Assembly (NCBI GenBank): GCA_015234465.1 | Contig: JADGNA010000008.1 | Span: 62,001 to 126,000 of the forward strand | Length of the DNA stretch: 64,000 nt | Source: Salinibacterium sp. | Lineage (GTDB): Bacteria; Actinomycetota; Actinomycetes; Actinomycetales; Microbacteriaceae | Reading direction: 5' to 3' | In this document: in pieces, positions 1 to 9,236 of the stretch | How the letters are laid out: each line of letters opens with the position of its first letter | Position numbering within the stretch: position 1 is the stretch's first letter | Position numbers and translations under genes: made by a program | The notes under the pieces: model-generated | Databases searched by the model: none | Told to the model about the DNA's origin: nothing | The model's input: only the letters and a program-made list of their open reading frames with translations

Positions 1-885
1 CACCTTGAGGATGCTCGCGCCGGCCGAGACGAGGTCGCGCACGGCGTTCGCCGTCACGACGTTGCCGGCGACGAGCGGCAGGCCGAGGTCGAGCGCAGCG
101 ACGCGCTCGACGGCGCCGACCATGCCCTCCTGGTGGCCGTGGGCCGTGTCGAGCACGAGCACGTCGACGCCGGCATCCGCGAGGGCCCTGGCCTTAGCCT
201 CGATGTCCCCATTGATGCCGACGGCTGCCGCCACGCGCAGGCGGCCATCGCCGTCGACGGCGGGACGGTAGAGGGTGCCGCGAAGGGCACTGCGCCTGCT
301 GAGAGTGCCGACGACCTTGCCGTGGCGCATGACGGGGGCGAAGTCGAGCTCGGCCTCGACCATGAGGTCGAAGGCGGCCCGCGGCTCGTCGACATCATCG
401 ACGTCGATCGAGGGAAGCTCGCCGTGCAGCAGGTCGCCGAGGCGCGCATCCGGCAACGCCGTCGCAAGCCGCGCGGCAGGGAGGCAACCGAGGTATCCAC
501 CGTCACCATCGCGCACGATGATGCCGTGGCCCTCGACCGGCGGCACGAGTTCGAGCGCGTGGTCGACGGTCTCGTCAGCCGAGAGGTAGAGCGGGGTGTC
601 GTAGCCGGGCGCCTGGTCCTTGACCCAGCGGATTGCGGCATCCAGTTCCTGCAACGGAAGGTCCTGCGGCAGCACACCGAGGCCGCCCCTCCTGGCAAGC
701 GTCGCAGCGAGGCGCGGACCCGTGACGGAGTTCATGTTCGACGACACGATCGGCAGGGTTGCGCCCGTGCCGTCCGTGGGATCGAGCGAGACATCCAGCC
801 TGCTGTCGACGCCGGATCGACTCGGTACGAGGAAGACGTCGGAGTAGGTGAGGTCATGGCGCGGGGACGCCTCGTAAAACTTCAT
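1..885 (-). CDS. guaB1: GuaB1-family IMP dehydrogenase-related protein (GMP reductase type), 3' end outside window
   Basis: The first 295 codons are present and the frame runs off the left edge, so the catalytic Cys loop is not seen. An N-terminal barrel part (LTYSDVFLVPS, then SSNMNSVTG) is followed by a CBS pair at about residues 95-205. The barrel then resumes with VLDTAHGHQ and ASILKV, as in the IMPDH/GMPR fold. Actinobacteria carry GuaB1 beside the true IMP dehydrogenase GuaB2. Mycobacterial GuaB1 was shown to be a GMP reductase (GMP to IMP, purine salvage), and transferring that activity here is inference. The ATG at 885 follows a TACCCT box by seven bases, which suggests a leaderless mRNA. 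It is divergent from kgd. Confidence 0.88.
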   Translation of the reverse strand, partial: MKFYEASPRHDLTYSDVFLVPSRSGVDSRLDVSLDPTDGTGATLPIVSSNMNSVTGPRLAATLARRGGLGVLPQDLPLQELDAAIRWVKDQAPGYDTPLYLSADETVDHALELVPPVEGHGIIVRDGDGGYLGCLPAARLATALPDARLGDLLHGELPSIDVDDVDEPRAAFDLMVEAELDFAPVMRHGKVVGTLSRRSALRGTLYRPAVDGDGRLRVAAAVGINGDIEAKARALADAGVDVLVLDTAHGHQEGMVGAVERVAALDLGLPLVAGNVVTANAVRDLVSAGASILKV

Positions 886-892
886 GTTTTTA

Positions 893-898
893 AGGGTA
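893..898 (-). promoter_or_regulatory. -10 box of guaB1 (leaderless)
   Basis: TACCCT on the minus strand, seven bases before the guaB1 ATG. No Shine-Dalgarno sequence fits between them. It matches the TANNNT-N6/7-start pattern seen at several other genes in this window. Confidence 0.5.
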
Positions 899-1019
899 GC
901 CCCGACCCCGACTCGGCGGCAGCGTCCAGCCGGAGGGATTACGCTTGTTCTCAGTATGTGGCCATCGGCGCCCAGATCTGCGCCGAACAATCGATAGTGA
1001 CAACGGAGAGTGGGCGGCT

Positions 1020-4000
1020 GTGTCTAGCCAAGTGACCGGCATCGGTTCTGAAGCGGGATCTTCAGGGGAGTTCGGAGCCAATGAATGGCTCGTCGACGAG
1101 ATGTACCAGCAGTTCAAGGTCGACCGGAATTCGGTCGACAAGTCATGGTGGCCCATCCTCGAGAACTACCACCAGACCAAGGGCCAGGTCTCGAACCCGG
1201 CGACGGATGCATCCTCCGAGTCGAAGCCCGCTTCGAGCGAGTCGAAGCCCGCGTCCAGCGAGTCGAAGCCCGCACAGGCCGCGCCGTCAGCACCGAGCGA
1301 CTCGAGCGGTCCCGCCTCCGACCAGGAGCCGCAGATCCCCGTCGAGGTGACGAACGAGCCCTCCGGCCAGGCCCCCAGCAAGGAGCCCGCGCCCACGACC
1401 GGCAGCCAGCCCATCGCCCGCACCACCTCCCTCCAGGCCAAGCCGCAGCCGATCCCGGCCGAAGCGCCGGCAGCGCCCACCGCCGCCGATGAGCCCAGCG
1501 AGCCTCAGGATGTCGTCACGCCGCTCAAGGGCGTCGCGAAGACGATCGCGGCCAACATGGACCAGAGCATCTCGGTGCCCACCGCGACGAGCTACCGCAC
1601 GGTGCCGGCGAAGCTCATGATCGACAACCGCATCGTCATCAACAACCACCTCAAGCGTGCACGCGGCGGCAAGGTCTCCTTCACGCACCTGCTCGCGTGG
1701 GCGATGGTGAAGGCGCTTCGCGACTTCCCGAGCCAGAACGTCTACTACGACGAGGTCGACGGCAAGCCCGTCGTCGTCGCCCCTGCCCACATCAACCTGG
1801 GCATCGCGATCGACCTTCCCAAGCCCGACGGCTCGCGCCAGCTCGTCGTCCCCGGTGTCAAGCGCACCGAGACGATGAACTTCAGCCAGTTCCTCGCCGC
1901 CTACGAGGACGTCGTCAAGCGCGCCCGTGACAACAAGCTCACGATGGCCGACTACCAGGGCAACACGATCTCGCTGACCAACCCGGGCGGCATCGGCACC
2001 GTGCAGTCGGCGCCGCGCCTCATGAAGGGTGCCGGCTGCATCATCGGCGCGGGCGCCCTCGAGTACCCGGCCGAGTTCCAGGGCACCTCGGCGGAGACCC
2101 TCGCCAACCTCGGCATCGGCAAGACGATGACGATCTCGTCGACCTACGACCACCGCGTCATCCAGGGTGCGGGCTCGGGCGAGTTCCTCAAGCTCATCCA
2201 CGAGCGCCTGATCGGCAAGCACGACTTCTACGAAGAGATCTTCGCCGACCTGCGCATCCCGTACTCCCCCATCCGCTGGGCGCCCGACATCCACGTCGAC
2301 CTCGCCTCGGCAATCGACAAGACCGCACGGGTGCAGGAACTCATCAACTCGTTCCGCGTGCGCGGCCACCTCATGGCGGATGTCGACCCGCTCGAGTACG
2401 TACAGCGCTCGCACCCCGACCTCGAGATCGAGAGCCACGGCCTCACCTTCTGGGACCTCGACCGGGAGTTCGTCACGGGCAACCTCGGCGGCCGTCGCAC
2501 GGCGAAGCTGCGCGACATCCTCGGGATCCTGCGCGACGCCTACGCCCGCAAGGTCGGCGTCGAGTACATGCACATCCAGAACCCCGAAGAGCGCAAGTGG
2601 ATGCAGGAGCGCCTCGAGGCGCCCTACGAGAAGCCGACGCACGACGAGCAGATGCGCATCCTCGCGAAGCTCAACGAGGCCGAGGCCTTCGAGACCTTCC
2701 TCCAGACCAAGTACGTCGGCCAGAAGCGCTTCAGCCTCGAGGGTGGCGAGTCGATGATCGCCCTCCTCGACGCGATCCTCCAGGGTGCCGCCGAGAAGGG
2801 CCTCGAAGAGGTCGCGATCGGCATGGCCCACCGCGGTCGCCTCAACGTGCTCACGAACATCGCCGGCAAGACCTACGGCCAGATCTTCCGGGAGTTCGAG
2901 GGCACGCAGGACCCGCGCACCGTGCAGGGCTCCGGCGACGTCAAGTACCACCTCGGCACCGAGGGCACCTTCACGGCGCTCGGCGGCGAGCAGATTCCCG
3001 TCTACCTCGCGGCGAACCCCTCGCACCTCGAGGCGGTCGACGGCGTGCTCGAGGGCATCGTCCGCGCCAAGCAGGACCGCAAGCCGATCGGCACCTTCCA
3101 GGTCGTGCCGATCATGGTGCACGGTGACGCGGCCATGGCCGGCCAGGGCATCGTCGTCGAGGTGCTGCAGATGTCGCAGCTCCGCGGCTACCGCACGGGC
3201 GGCACGATCCACGTCGTCGTCAACAACCAGGTCGGCTTCACGACGCCTCCCGGCGAGGCCCGCAGCTCGGTCTACTCGACGGATGTCGCGAAGACGGTGC
3301 AGGCGCCCATTTTCCATGTGAACGGCGACGACCCCGAGGCGGTCGTCCGTGTCGCAGAGCTCGCCCTCGAGTTCCGCGAGAAGTTCCACAAGGACGTCGT
3401 GATCGACCTCGTCTGCTACCGCCGTCGCGGCCACAACGAGGGCGACGACCCCTCGATGACGCAGCCCCTCATGTACAACCTCATCGAGGCGAAGCGCAGC
3501 GTGCGCACGCTCTACGGCGAGGCTCTCGTGGGACGCGGTGACATCACGCAGGAGGAGTACGCGGCTGCGCAGGCCGACTTCCAGGACCGCCTGGAGCGCG
3601 CCTTCGCCGAGACGCACGCGGCGCAGACGAACTCGATGCCGATCGTGACGCAGGACGACAACGCCCAGAGCGACCTCGAGCGGCCCGACTCGCAGCAGGA
3701 CGACCGCGCTGGCGAGCTCGAGACGACCGCTGTGGCAGAGTCCGTCATCACGACCATCGGTGACGCACACGCCAACAAGCCGGCTGGCTTCACGGTGCAC
3801 CCCAAGCTCGACGCGCTCCTCAAGAAGCGTGTCGACATGAGCCGCAAGGGCGGCATCGACTGGGGCTTCGGCGAGCTCATCGCACTCGGTTCGCTCCTGC
3901 TCGAGGGCACCCCCGTGCGCTTCGCGGGCCAGGATGCTCGCCGCGGCACCTTCGTGCAGCGCCACGCAGTGCTCCACGACCGGGAGAACGGCCAGGAGTG

Positions 4001-4874
4001 GCTGCCGCTGCTCAACCTCAGCGAGAACCAGGCCCGCTTCTGGATCTACGACTCGCTGCTGAGCGAGTACGCGGCGATGGGCTTCGAGTACGGCTACTCG
4101 GTCGAGCGTGCCGACGCCCTCGTGCTCTGGGAGGCGCAGTTCGGCGACTTCGCGAACGGCGCCCAGACGGTCATCGACGAGTTCATCGCGAGCGCCGAGC
4201 AGAAGTGGGGCCAGCGCTCGAGCGTCGTGCTGCTGCTCCCCCACGGCTACGAGGGCCAGGGTCCCGACCACTCCTCGGCCCGCATCGAGCGCTTCCTGCA
4301 GCTGTGCGCGGAGAACAACATGACGGTCGCGCGTCCCTCGACGCCCGCCTCGTACTTCCACCTGCTGCGCCGCCAGGCCTACGCCCGGCCGCGTCGCCCG
4401 CTCGTCGTCTTCACCCCGAAGGCGATGCTGCGGCTCCGTGGCGCGACGAGCGACATCGCGGACTTCACGAACGGTCGCTTCGAGCCCGTGATCGACGACA
4501 CGAGCGTCGACAAGGGTGCCGTGAAGCGGGTCGTGCTGCACGCCGGCAAGTTGCACTACGACCTCAAGAACGAGCTGCAGAAGCGCGAGATCAACGACAT
4601 CGCGCTCGTGCGGGTGGAGCAGTATTACCCGCTGCCGCTCCGTGAGCTCTCGGCGGTGCTCTCGCAGTACCCCAACGCAGAACTCATGTGGGCCCAGGAG
4701 GAGCCGGAGAACCAGGGCGCCTGGCCGTTCATCTACATGGAGCTCAAGCGCAGCCTGGCGAACCGCGAGATGAAGGTCGCCTGCCGTCCGGCGTCGGCCT
4801 CGCCCGCAACCGGTTCGACCAAGCGCAGTGCGCAGGAGCAGGCCGAGCTGATCGACCGCGCCCTCACCATCTAG
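1020..4874 (+). CDS. kgd: Multifunctional 2-oxoglutarate decarboxylase/dehydrogenase E1-E2 fusion (Kgd/OdhA type)
   Basis: 1284 aa. The GTG at 1020 is chosen because GGAGAG lies nine bases upstream and the protein then starts SSQVTGIG; an upstream ATG at 945 lacks a ribosome site. Domain order is a short E1 N-terminus (about 1-45), a Ser/Pro/Glu/Ala-rich linker with a triple SSESKPA repeat (65-85), an E2-type acyltransferase domain (about 165-410, with TYDHRVIQG near 375), and a TPP-dependent E1 domain to the end (MAHRGRLNVL near 602; GDAAM to the VVNN element near 702-738). As in mycobacteria and corynebacteria, no lipoyl domain is visible, so lipoyl is presumably borrowed from another E2. 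The enzyme feeds 2-oxoglutarate into the TCA cycle. Confidence in the family is very high. Confidence 0.96.
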   Translation: MSSQVTGIGSEAGSSGEFGANEWLVDEMYQQFKVDRNSVDKSWWPILENYHQTKGQVSNPATDASSESKPASSESKPASSESKPAQAAPSAPSDSSGPASDQEPQIPVEVTNEPSGQAPSKEPAPTTGSQPIARTTSLQAKPQPIPAEAPAAPTAADEPSEPQDVVTPLKGVAKTIAANMDQSISVPTATSYRTVPAKLMIDNRIVINNHLKRARGGKVSFTHLLAWAMVKALRDFPSQNVYYDEVDGKPVVVAPAHINLGIAIDLPKPDGSRQLVVPGVKRTETMNFSQFLAAYEDVVKRARDNKLTMADYQGNTISLTNPGGIGTVQSAPRLMKGAGCIIGAGALEYPAEFQGTSAETLANLGIGKTMTISSTYDHRVIQGAGSGEFLKLIHERLIGKHDFYEEIFADLRIPYSPIRWAPDIHVDLASAIDKTARVQELINSFRVRGHLMADVDPLEYVQRSHPDLEIESHGLTFWDLDREFVTGNLGGRRTAKLRDILGILRDAYARKVGVEYMHIQNPEERKWMQERLEAPYEKPTHDEQMRILAKLNEAEAFETFLQTKYVGQKRFSLEGGESMIALLDAILQGAAEKGLEEVAIGMAHRGRLNVLTNIAGKTYGQIFREFEGTQDPRTVQGSGDVKYHLGTEGTFTALGGEQIPVYLAANPSHLEAVDGVLEGIVRAKQDRKPIGTFQVVPIMVHGDAAMAGQGIVVEVLQMSQLRGYRTGGTIHVVVNNQVGFTTPPGEARSSVYSTDVAKTVQAPIFHVNGDDPEAVVRVAELALEFREKFHKDVVIDLVCYRRRGHNEGDDPSMTQPLMYNLIEAKRSVRTLYGEALVGRGDITQEEYAAAQADFQDRLERAFAETHAAQTNSMPIVTQDDNAQSDLERPDSQQDDRAGELETTAVAESVITTIGDAHANKPAGFTVHPKLDALLKKRVDMSRKGGIDWGFGELIALGSLLLEGTPVRFAGQDARRGTFVQRHAVLHDRENGQEWLPLLNLSENQARFWIYDSLLSEYAAMGFEYGYSVERADALVLWEAQFGDFANGAQTVIDEFIASAEQKWGQRSSVVLLLPHGYEGQGPDHSSARIERFLQLCAENNMTVARPSTPASYFHLLRRQAYARPRRPLVVFTPKAMLRLRGATSDIADFTNGRFEPVIDDTSVDKGAVKRVVLHAGKLHYDLKNELQKREINDIALVRVEQYYPLPLRELSAVLSQYPNAELMWAQEEPENQGAWPFIYMELKRSLANREMKVACRPASASPATGSTKRSAQEQAELIDRALTI
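1212..1274 (+). repeat. Three tandem 21-bp repeats inside kgd
   Basis: Each 21-bp unit encodes SSESKPA in the disordered linker of Kgd. Silent differences between the copies (for example TCCTCC, TCGAGC and TCCAGC for Ser-Ser) suggest an older duplication or selection for linker composition. Confidence 0.9.
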
Positions 4875-4889
4875 GGCAGAGCTCAAAGC

Positions 4890-4923
4890 AAAGGGCGGGC
4901 ATCCGATCGGATGCCCGCCCTTT
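4890..4923. terminator. Bidirectional terminator between kgd and rsrA
   Basis: A perfect 15-bp inverted repeat (AAAGGGCGGGCATCC and its complement) has a GATC loop and ends in TTT. The two genes converge here, and the stem starts 15 bases past the kgd stop. Confidence 0.9.
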
Positions 4924-4937
4924 GTCGTTGTATGCGG

Positions 4938-5180
4938 CTAGTGCGTCGCCTGGATCTCCCGGATGCGCGCGAGCACCTGGTCCTTGAGGTCCTCCGGTGC
5001 CGTCTCCTGGCAGGCGCGCTTCACGGCGAGCGTCAGCACCTCGCCGACGTGCGCCTCATTCGCGCAGTCTGGGCAGTTCTTGATGTGGTCGCAGATGTCG
5101 GCCGCATCCTCTGCCTGAAGCTCGTTGTGCAGGTACTCCTCGAGTTCGGCCTTCGCCTTCTCGCAACCGCAGTCGGTCAT
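4938..5180 (-). CDS. rsrA: Zinc-binding anti-sigma factor, RsrA/RshA type
   Basis: 80 aa. The ZAS motif is visible as His-Ile-Lys-Asn-Cys-Pro-Asp-Cys at about residues 32-39, preceded by Cys residues in the N-terminal DCGCE segment. In Streptomyces RsrA, zinc-bound Cys and His hold SigR inactive; disulfide stress oxidises the thiols, zinc is lost and SigR is released. Its start codon overlaps the sigR stop by four bases, so the two genes are translationally coupled. Length and motif spacing agree with the family. Confidence 0.93.
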   Translation of the reverse strand: MTDCGCEKAKAELEEYLHNELQAEDAADICDHIKNCPDCANEAHVGEVLTLAVKRACQETAPEDLKDQVLARIREIQATH

Positions 5181-5908
5181 TTCTTGCTCCCGGTGGTCGG
5201 CGCGGCCTCGAAGCCGCGACCCTGTGCGTATTCCGCGAGCAGGCCGCGCAGGAGGCGGCGTCCGCGGTGAAGTCGGCTCATGACTGTGCCGACTGGGGTC
5301 TTCATGATGTCGGCGATCTCCTGGTAGGCGAAGCCCTCGACGTCGGCGAGGTAGACCGCCAGACGGAAGTCTTCGGGGATCGCCTGCAGCGCATCCTTGA
5401 CCGCACTGTCTGGCAGGTGGTCGATCGCCTCGGCCTCGGCGGAACGCGAAGAGGTCGAGGTGGTCGACTCGGCGCCGCCCAGCTGCCAGTCCTCGAGGTC
5501 GTCGATCGTGCCCTGGTAGGGCTCGCGCTGCTTCTTACGATAGGTGTTGATGAAGGTGTTGGTGAGGATGCGGTAGAGCCAGGCCTTGAGGTTCGTGCCC
5601 TGTTCGAAACGGCCGAAGGCGGCAAAGGCCTTGACGAAGGTCTCCTGCACGAGATCAGCGGCGTCGGCGGGATTGCGCGTCATGCGCATGCCGGCCGCGT
5701 AGAGCTGGTCCATGAACGGCATGGCCTGCTCCTCGAACAGGTCGCGAAGTTCAGCGGCCGAGACCGTGGCAGCGTCGTCGCGAGCGTCGGCGGAAGGAGC
5801 GGCCGATTCGTTGTCTTCGGGGGCGGGGATATCGCTTGGCATCGCCGCCAAGCTTAGTTCGCGGGCAGGCGAGAGGAAGGTGGGGATCGGGTCGAGTGTG
5901 AGCGTCAT
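5177..5908 (-). CDS. sigR: ECF sigma factor SigR/SigH (thiol-oxidative stress)
   Basis: 243 aa. Start ATG at 5908 is preceded by GGGAGG at good distance. A longer reading from 5977 would run through the promoter described below. Region 2 covers roughly residues 50-125 ([17 protein letters not shown], then [20 protein letters not shown]). Region 4 covers about 165-225 ([27 protein letters not shown] with [11 protein letters not shown]). The N-terminal 45 residues are poorly conserved and Ala/Pro-rich. The SigR/SigH regulon normally includes thioredoxin, mycothiol and protease genes. It is coupled to rsrA and divergent from aroA. Confidence 0.94.
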   Translation of the reverse strand: MTLTLDPIPTFLSPARELSLAAMPSDIPAPEDNESAAPSADARDDAATVSAAELRDLFEEQAMPFMDQLYAAGMRMTRNPADAADLVQETFVKAFAAFGRFEQGTNLKAWLYRILTNTFINTYRKKQREPYQGTIDDLEDWQLGGAESTTSTSSRSAEAEAIDHLPDSAVKDALQAIPEDFRLAVYLADVEGFAYQEIADIMKTPVGTVMSRLHRGRRLLRGLLAEYAQGRGFEAAPTTGSKK

Positions 5909-5950
5909 TCGTCCTCCCGTCGCACGCCAGTAACAGCCGATACCCTTGAC

Positions 5951-5975
5951 AACGATGCTGATCTCCAAATATTCC
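5951..5975 (-). promoter_or_regulatory. Candidate SigR-type autoregulatory promoter of sigR
   Basis: On the minus strand GGAAT (5975-5971) and GTT (5953-5951) are separated by 17 bases. This matches the GGAAT/GGAAC-N17/18-GTT consensus of SigR/SigH. The expected transcription start near 5944 leaves a leader of about 36 bases carrying the sigR ribosome site. The element covers the start codon and first seven codons of aroA. Confidence 0.65.
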
Positions 5976-7358
5976 AATCCCGACTTCGACCCCTACCAGG
6001 GCGAAGCGCTCGTCGAGCCCGACGACGGTCCCTGGACGGCACCGACCGCGACTGCTCCTCTCTCGGCCACAGTGTCGATCCCGGGCTCGAAGTCACTCAC
6101 GAACCGCGAACTCGTGCTGTCTGCCCTTGCGGATGGTCCCTCGGTGCTGCGCCGGCCCCTCCACTCGCGGGACAGCGCCCTCATGATCGAAGCGTTGCGG
6201 GGCCTCGGCACCGTGATCGAGGAGGGCGAGCCCGGGCCGTTCGGCCCCGACCTCGTCATCACTCCCGGGGAGCTCTCGGGTGGTGCATCCGTCGACTGCG
6301 GGCTCGCCGGCACGGTCATGCGGTTCATCCCGCCCGTCGCGGCGCTCGCGCTCGGGCCGGTCGCGTTCGACGGCGACGAGTCAGCACGCCGTCGCCCCAT
6401 GCGCACCACGATCGACTCCCTGCGCGAGCTCGGCGTCGACGTTAACGATGACGGACGCGGCGCCCTCCCCTTCAGCCTCTACGGCTCCGGCAGCGTCGAG
6501 GGCGGCCCCCTCGCGATCGACGCCTCGGCGTCGAGCCAGTTCGTCTCCGGTCTCCTGCTCTCCGCGCCCCGCTTCACGAACGGTCTGCAGCTCCGCCACA
6601 CGGGCGAGCACCTGCCGAGCATGCCCCACATCGAGATGACGGTCGAATGCCTGCGGCAGCGCGGCGTCGAGGTCACCTCGCCGCGCAGCGGTGAGTGGAT
6701 CGTCGCGCCCGGGCCCATCGCGGCCGCCGAGGTCGCGATCGAGCCGGACCTCTCCAATGCCGCACCATTCCTCGCGGCCGCCCTCATCGCGGGTGGCACC
6801 GTGACGATCGACGGCTGGCCCGAGCAGACGACCCAGGTGGGTGCCGAGCTCGCCCGCCTCCTGCCGGAGTTCGGCGCATCCGTCACGGTCGCCGACGGCT
6901 CAATCACGGTCGACGGCGGCGCCGGTCTCATCGGCGGCAAGGCCCTGCCGGGCGTCGAGATGGATCTCAGCATCGGCGGCGAGCTGGCCCCCGCGATCGT
7001 CGCGCTTGCAGCGCTCGCCGAGGGCCCGAGCCGCATCACGGGCATCGGCCACCTCCGTGGGCACGAGACCGACCGGCTCGCGGCGCTCGTCACCGAGATC
7101 AACGGCCTCGGCGGCGCGGTGAGCGAGCTGCCCGACGGGCTCGCCATCGAGCCTCGCCCCCTGCACGGCGGGCCCTGGCGCACCTACGAGGACCACCGGA
7201 TGGCGACGGCCGGCGCGATCATCGGCCTCGCGGTCGAGGGCGTCGAGGTCGATGACATCTCGACGACCTCGAAGACCCTGCCCGAGTTCGCCGAGCTCTG
7301 GTTCGGGCCGCTCCTCGGCCTCACCCGCCCCTCGGTCGACCCACTCGGGCTGCTGTAG
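5955..7358 (+). CDS. aroA: 3-phosphoshikimate 1-carboxyvinyltransferase (EPSP synthase)
   Basis: 467 aa. It joins PEP to shikimate-3-phosphate, the sixth step of the chorismate pathway, in the cytosol. Family motifs are GSKSLTN (44-50), GLAGTVMRF, a [10 protein letters not shown] loop and [10 protein letters not shown] near the C-terminus. ATG at 5955 is chosen; a TTG at 5946 is in frame. No Shine-Dalgarno is seen, and TACCCT at 5941-5946 could serve as a -10 for an almost leaderless mRNA. rsgA follows after 14 bases. The aroA-rsgA-hisN order opposite sigR is common in actinobacteria. Confidence 0.96.
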   Translation: MLISKYSNPDFDPYQGEALVEPDDGPWTAPTATAPLSATVSIPGSKSLTNRELVLSALADGPSVLRRPLHSRDSALMIEALRGLGTVIEEGEPGPFGPDLVITPGELSGGASVDCGLAGTVMRFIPPVAALALGPVAFDGDESARRRPMRTTIDSLRELGVDVNDDGRGALPFSLYGSGSVEGGPLAIDASASSQFVSGLLLSAPRFTNGLQLRHTGEHLPSMPHIEMTVECLRQRGVEVTSPRSGEWIVAPGPIAAAEVAIEPDLSNAAPFLAAALIAGGTVTIDGWPEQTTQVGAELARLLPEFGASVTVADGSITVDGGAGLIGGKALPGVEMDLSIGGELAPAIVALAALAEGPSRITGIGHLRGHETDRLAALVTEINGLGGAVSELPDGLAIEPRPLHGGPWRTYEDHRMATAGAIIGLAVEGVEVDDISTTSKTLPEFAELWFGPLLGLTRPSVDPLGLL

Positions 7359-7372
7359 CCCGTGGCACTCGC

Positions 7373-8395
7373 ATGAGCTGGCTCACCGACGTCGATGACG
7401 ACGACGATCGCTATGCCGACTACGAGGCAAAGGCCCGGCCGAACCCGAAGGCCAACAAGCCGCGCACCAAGAGAAGGCCCGAGCACGAAGACGCGGTCGA
7501 AGCCCGGGTCGTGACGGTCGACCGTGGCCGCTACACCGTGCTGGTCGACGAAGGGGGCGCCGGAGAGCACTCCGTCACGGCGACGCGCGCGCGCGAGCTT
7601 CGCCGCCAGGCCATCGTGACGGGCGACCGGGTCGACGTCGTCGGCGACACCTCGGGAACCGAGGGCAGCCTCGCGCGCATCGTGCGCATCCGCCCTCGCG
7701 ACACGGTGCTGCGACGAAGCGCCGACGACTCCGACGAGGTCGAGCGCATCATCGTCGCGAACGCCGACCAGATGCTCATCGTCGTCGCAGTCGCGAACCC
7801 GGAGCCGCGGCCACGTCTCGTGCACCGCTACCTCGTGGCCGCATTCGACGCGGGCATCGAGCCGATCCTCTGCATCACCAAGACCGACCTCGCCGACCCG
7901 GCGCCCTTCCTCGCGGAGTTCGCGGGGCTGGACCTCACGATCGTCACGAGCGGCAGGGGTGCGACGCCCACCGAGGAGATCCTCGGGCTTCTCGCTGGCC
8001 ACTCGACCGTCGCGGTCGGCCACTCGGGGGTCGGCAAGTCGACCCTCGTGAACGCGCTCGTGCCGGAGGCGAACCGCGCGACCGGCCACGTCAATGAGGT
8101 GACCGGCCGCGGTCGCCACACCTCCTCGTCGACCGTCTCCTACCGCGTCGATGGCGGCTGGATCATCGATACGCCCGGCGTGCGCTCCTTCGGCCTCGGC
8201 CACGTGGACGTCGACAACGTGCTGCGGTCGTTCACCGACCTCGCTGAGATCGCGGAGGAATGCCCGCGCGGGTGCACGCACCTGCAGGATTCCCCCGACT
8301 GCGAGCTCGTCGAGCGTGCCGAGTCCGGGCAACTGGGCGAGTTCGGCAGGCAGCGCCTCGACTCCTTCCAGCGAATGCTCGCCTCCCTGAGCTGA
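7373..8395 (+). CDS. rsgA: Ribosome small-subunit GTPase RsgA (YjeQ)
   Basis: 340 aa. It is a circularly permuted GTPase: the G4 motif (TKTD near 169) precedes G1 (GHSGVGKST near 219) and G3 (DTPGVR). An OB-fold-like N-terminal part comes first, and the C-terminus carries the zinc site CPRGC-TH-SPDC. RsgA acts in late 30S maturation and is stimulated by ribosomes. It is 14 bases downstream of aroA and probably cotranscribed. Its first 45 residues are charged and variable. Confidence 0.95.
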   Translation: MSWLTDVDDDDDRYADYEAKARPNPKANKPRTKRRPEHEDAVEARVVTVDRGRYTVLVDEGGAGEHSVTATRARELRRQAIVTGDRVDVVGDTSGTEGSLARIVRIRPRDTVLRRSADDSDEVERIIVANADQMLIVVAVANPEPRPRLVHRYLVAAFDAGIEPILCITKTDLADPAPFLAEFAGLDLTIVTSGRGATPTEEILGLLAGHSTVAVGHSGVGKSTLVNALVPEANRATGHVNEVTGRGRHTSSSTVSYRVDGGWIIDTPGVRSFGLGHVDVDNVLRSFTDLAEIAEECPRGCTHLQDSPDCELVERAESGQLGEFGRQRLDSFQRMLASLS

Positions 8396-8443
8396 GCTGA
8401 GCTGAACCGACGGCCGGCGGCCAACGGTTTCCGGCTCTCGCGC

Positions 8444-8449
8444 TAGCCT
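8444..8449 (+). promoter_or_regulatory. -10 box of hisN (leaderless)
   Basis: TAGCCT followed by exactly six bases and the GTG start of hisN. There is no room for a ribosome site, so the transcript should begin at or next to the start codon. Confidence 0.6.
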
Positions 8450-8455
8450 TGAGGC

Positions 8456-9235
8456 GTGAGCGATGACCTCGATCTGGCACAGCGCCTTGCCGATGCCGCA
8501 GACGCCGTATCCGCTGCCCGCTTCCGGTCGAGCGACCTCGTCGTGACGACGAAGCCCGACATGACCCCCGTGTCGGATGCCGACCGCGCGGCAGAGGAGG
8601 CCATCCGCGCCCTGCTCGCCTCCGAGCGCCCCGACGACTCGATCCTCGGCGAGGAGTTCGGCACCTCGGGTGACTCGCGTCGCCAATGGATCATCGACCC
8701 CATCGACGGCACCTCGAACTTCGTGCGCGGCGTGCCCGTGTGGGCGACGCTCATCGCCCTGGCGGTCGACGGGGTTCCCGTGCTCGGCGTCGTCAGCGCA
8801 CCCGCACTCGGCAAGCGTTGGTGGGCGGAGCGGGGCGAGGGCGCCTTCGTGCGCGATGCCGAGTCGCCGCAGGGTCGTCGACTACAGGTCTCGAAGGTCG
8901 CCGCACTCGCGGATGCCTCGATCAGCTACAACAGCATCCAGCAGTGGGACTGGCACGGCAGGCTCGATGAGCTCGTCGCCCTCTCGCGCGCCGTCTGGCG
9001 TACGCGTGCCTACGGCGACATGTGGTCATACATGATGGTGGCCGAGGGGCTCATCGACATGGCGGGCGAGTTCGACCTGCAGCCCTACGACATGGCGGCG
9101 CTCGTGCCCATCATCGAGGAGGCCGGGGGCAGCTTCACCTCGGCCGACGGCGAGCCGGGCCCCTGGCACGGTTCCGCGCTCGCGAGCAACGGGCTCCTGC
9201 ACGAGGCCGTGCTCGACATCATCGCGCGGCGCTGA
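8456..9235 (+). CDS. hisN: Histidinol-phosphatase HisN (inositol monophosphatase fold)
   Basis: 259 aa, GTG start. The Mg-binding motifs of the IMPase superfamily are present: GEEFG (65-69), DPIDGTSN (81-88) and a C-terminal DLQPYDMAALVPII segment with the catalytic Asp. In Corynebacterium and Mycobacterium this type performs the penultimate histidine step, histidinol phosphate to histidinol. A general inositol monophosphatase role cannot be excluded from sequence alone. It ends one base from the stop of the convergent MFS gene. Confidence 0.85.
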   Translation: MSDDLDLAQRLADAADAVSAARFRSSDLVVTTKPDMTPVSDADRAAEEAIRALLASERPDDSILGEEFGTSGDSRRQWIIDPIDGTSNFVRGVPVWATLIALAVDGVPVLGVVSAPALGKRWWAERGEGAFVRDAESPQGRRLQVSKVAALADASISYNSIQQWDWHGRLDELVALSRAVWRTRAYGDMWSYMMVAEGLIDMAGEFDLQPYDMAALVPIIEEAGGSFTSADGEPGPWHGSALASNGLLHEAVLDIIARR

Positions 9236-9236
9236 G

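Noticed and set aside
1287-4886. A 1199-codon open frame on the strand opposite kgd
   Set aside because: It mirrors the third-position GC pattern of kgd, has no domain motifs and is rich in Arg, Val, Leu and Asp as expected for antisense of a high-GC gene.
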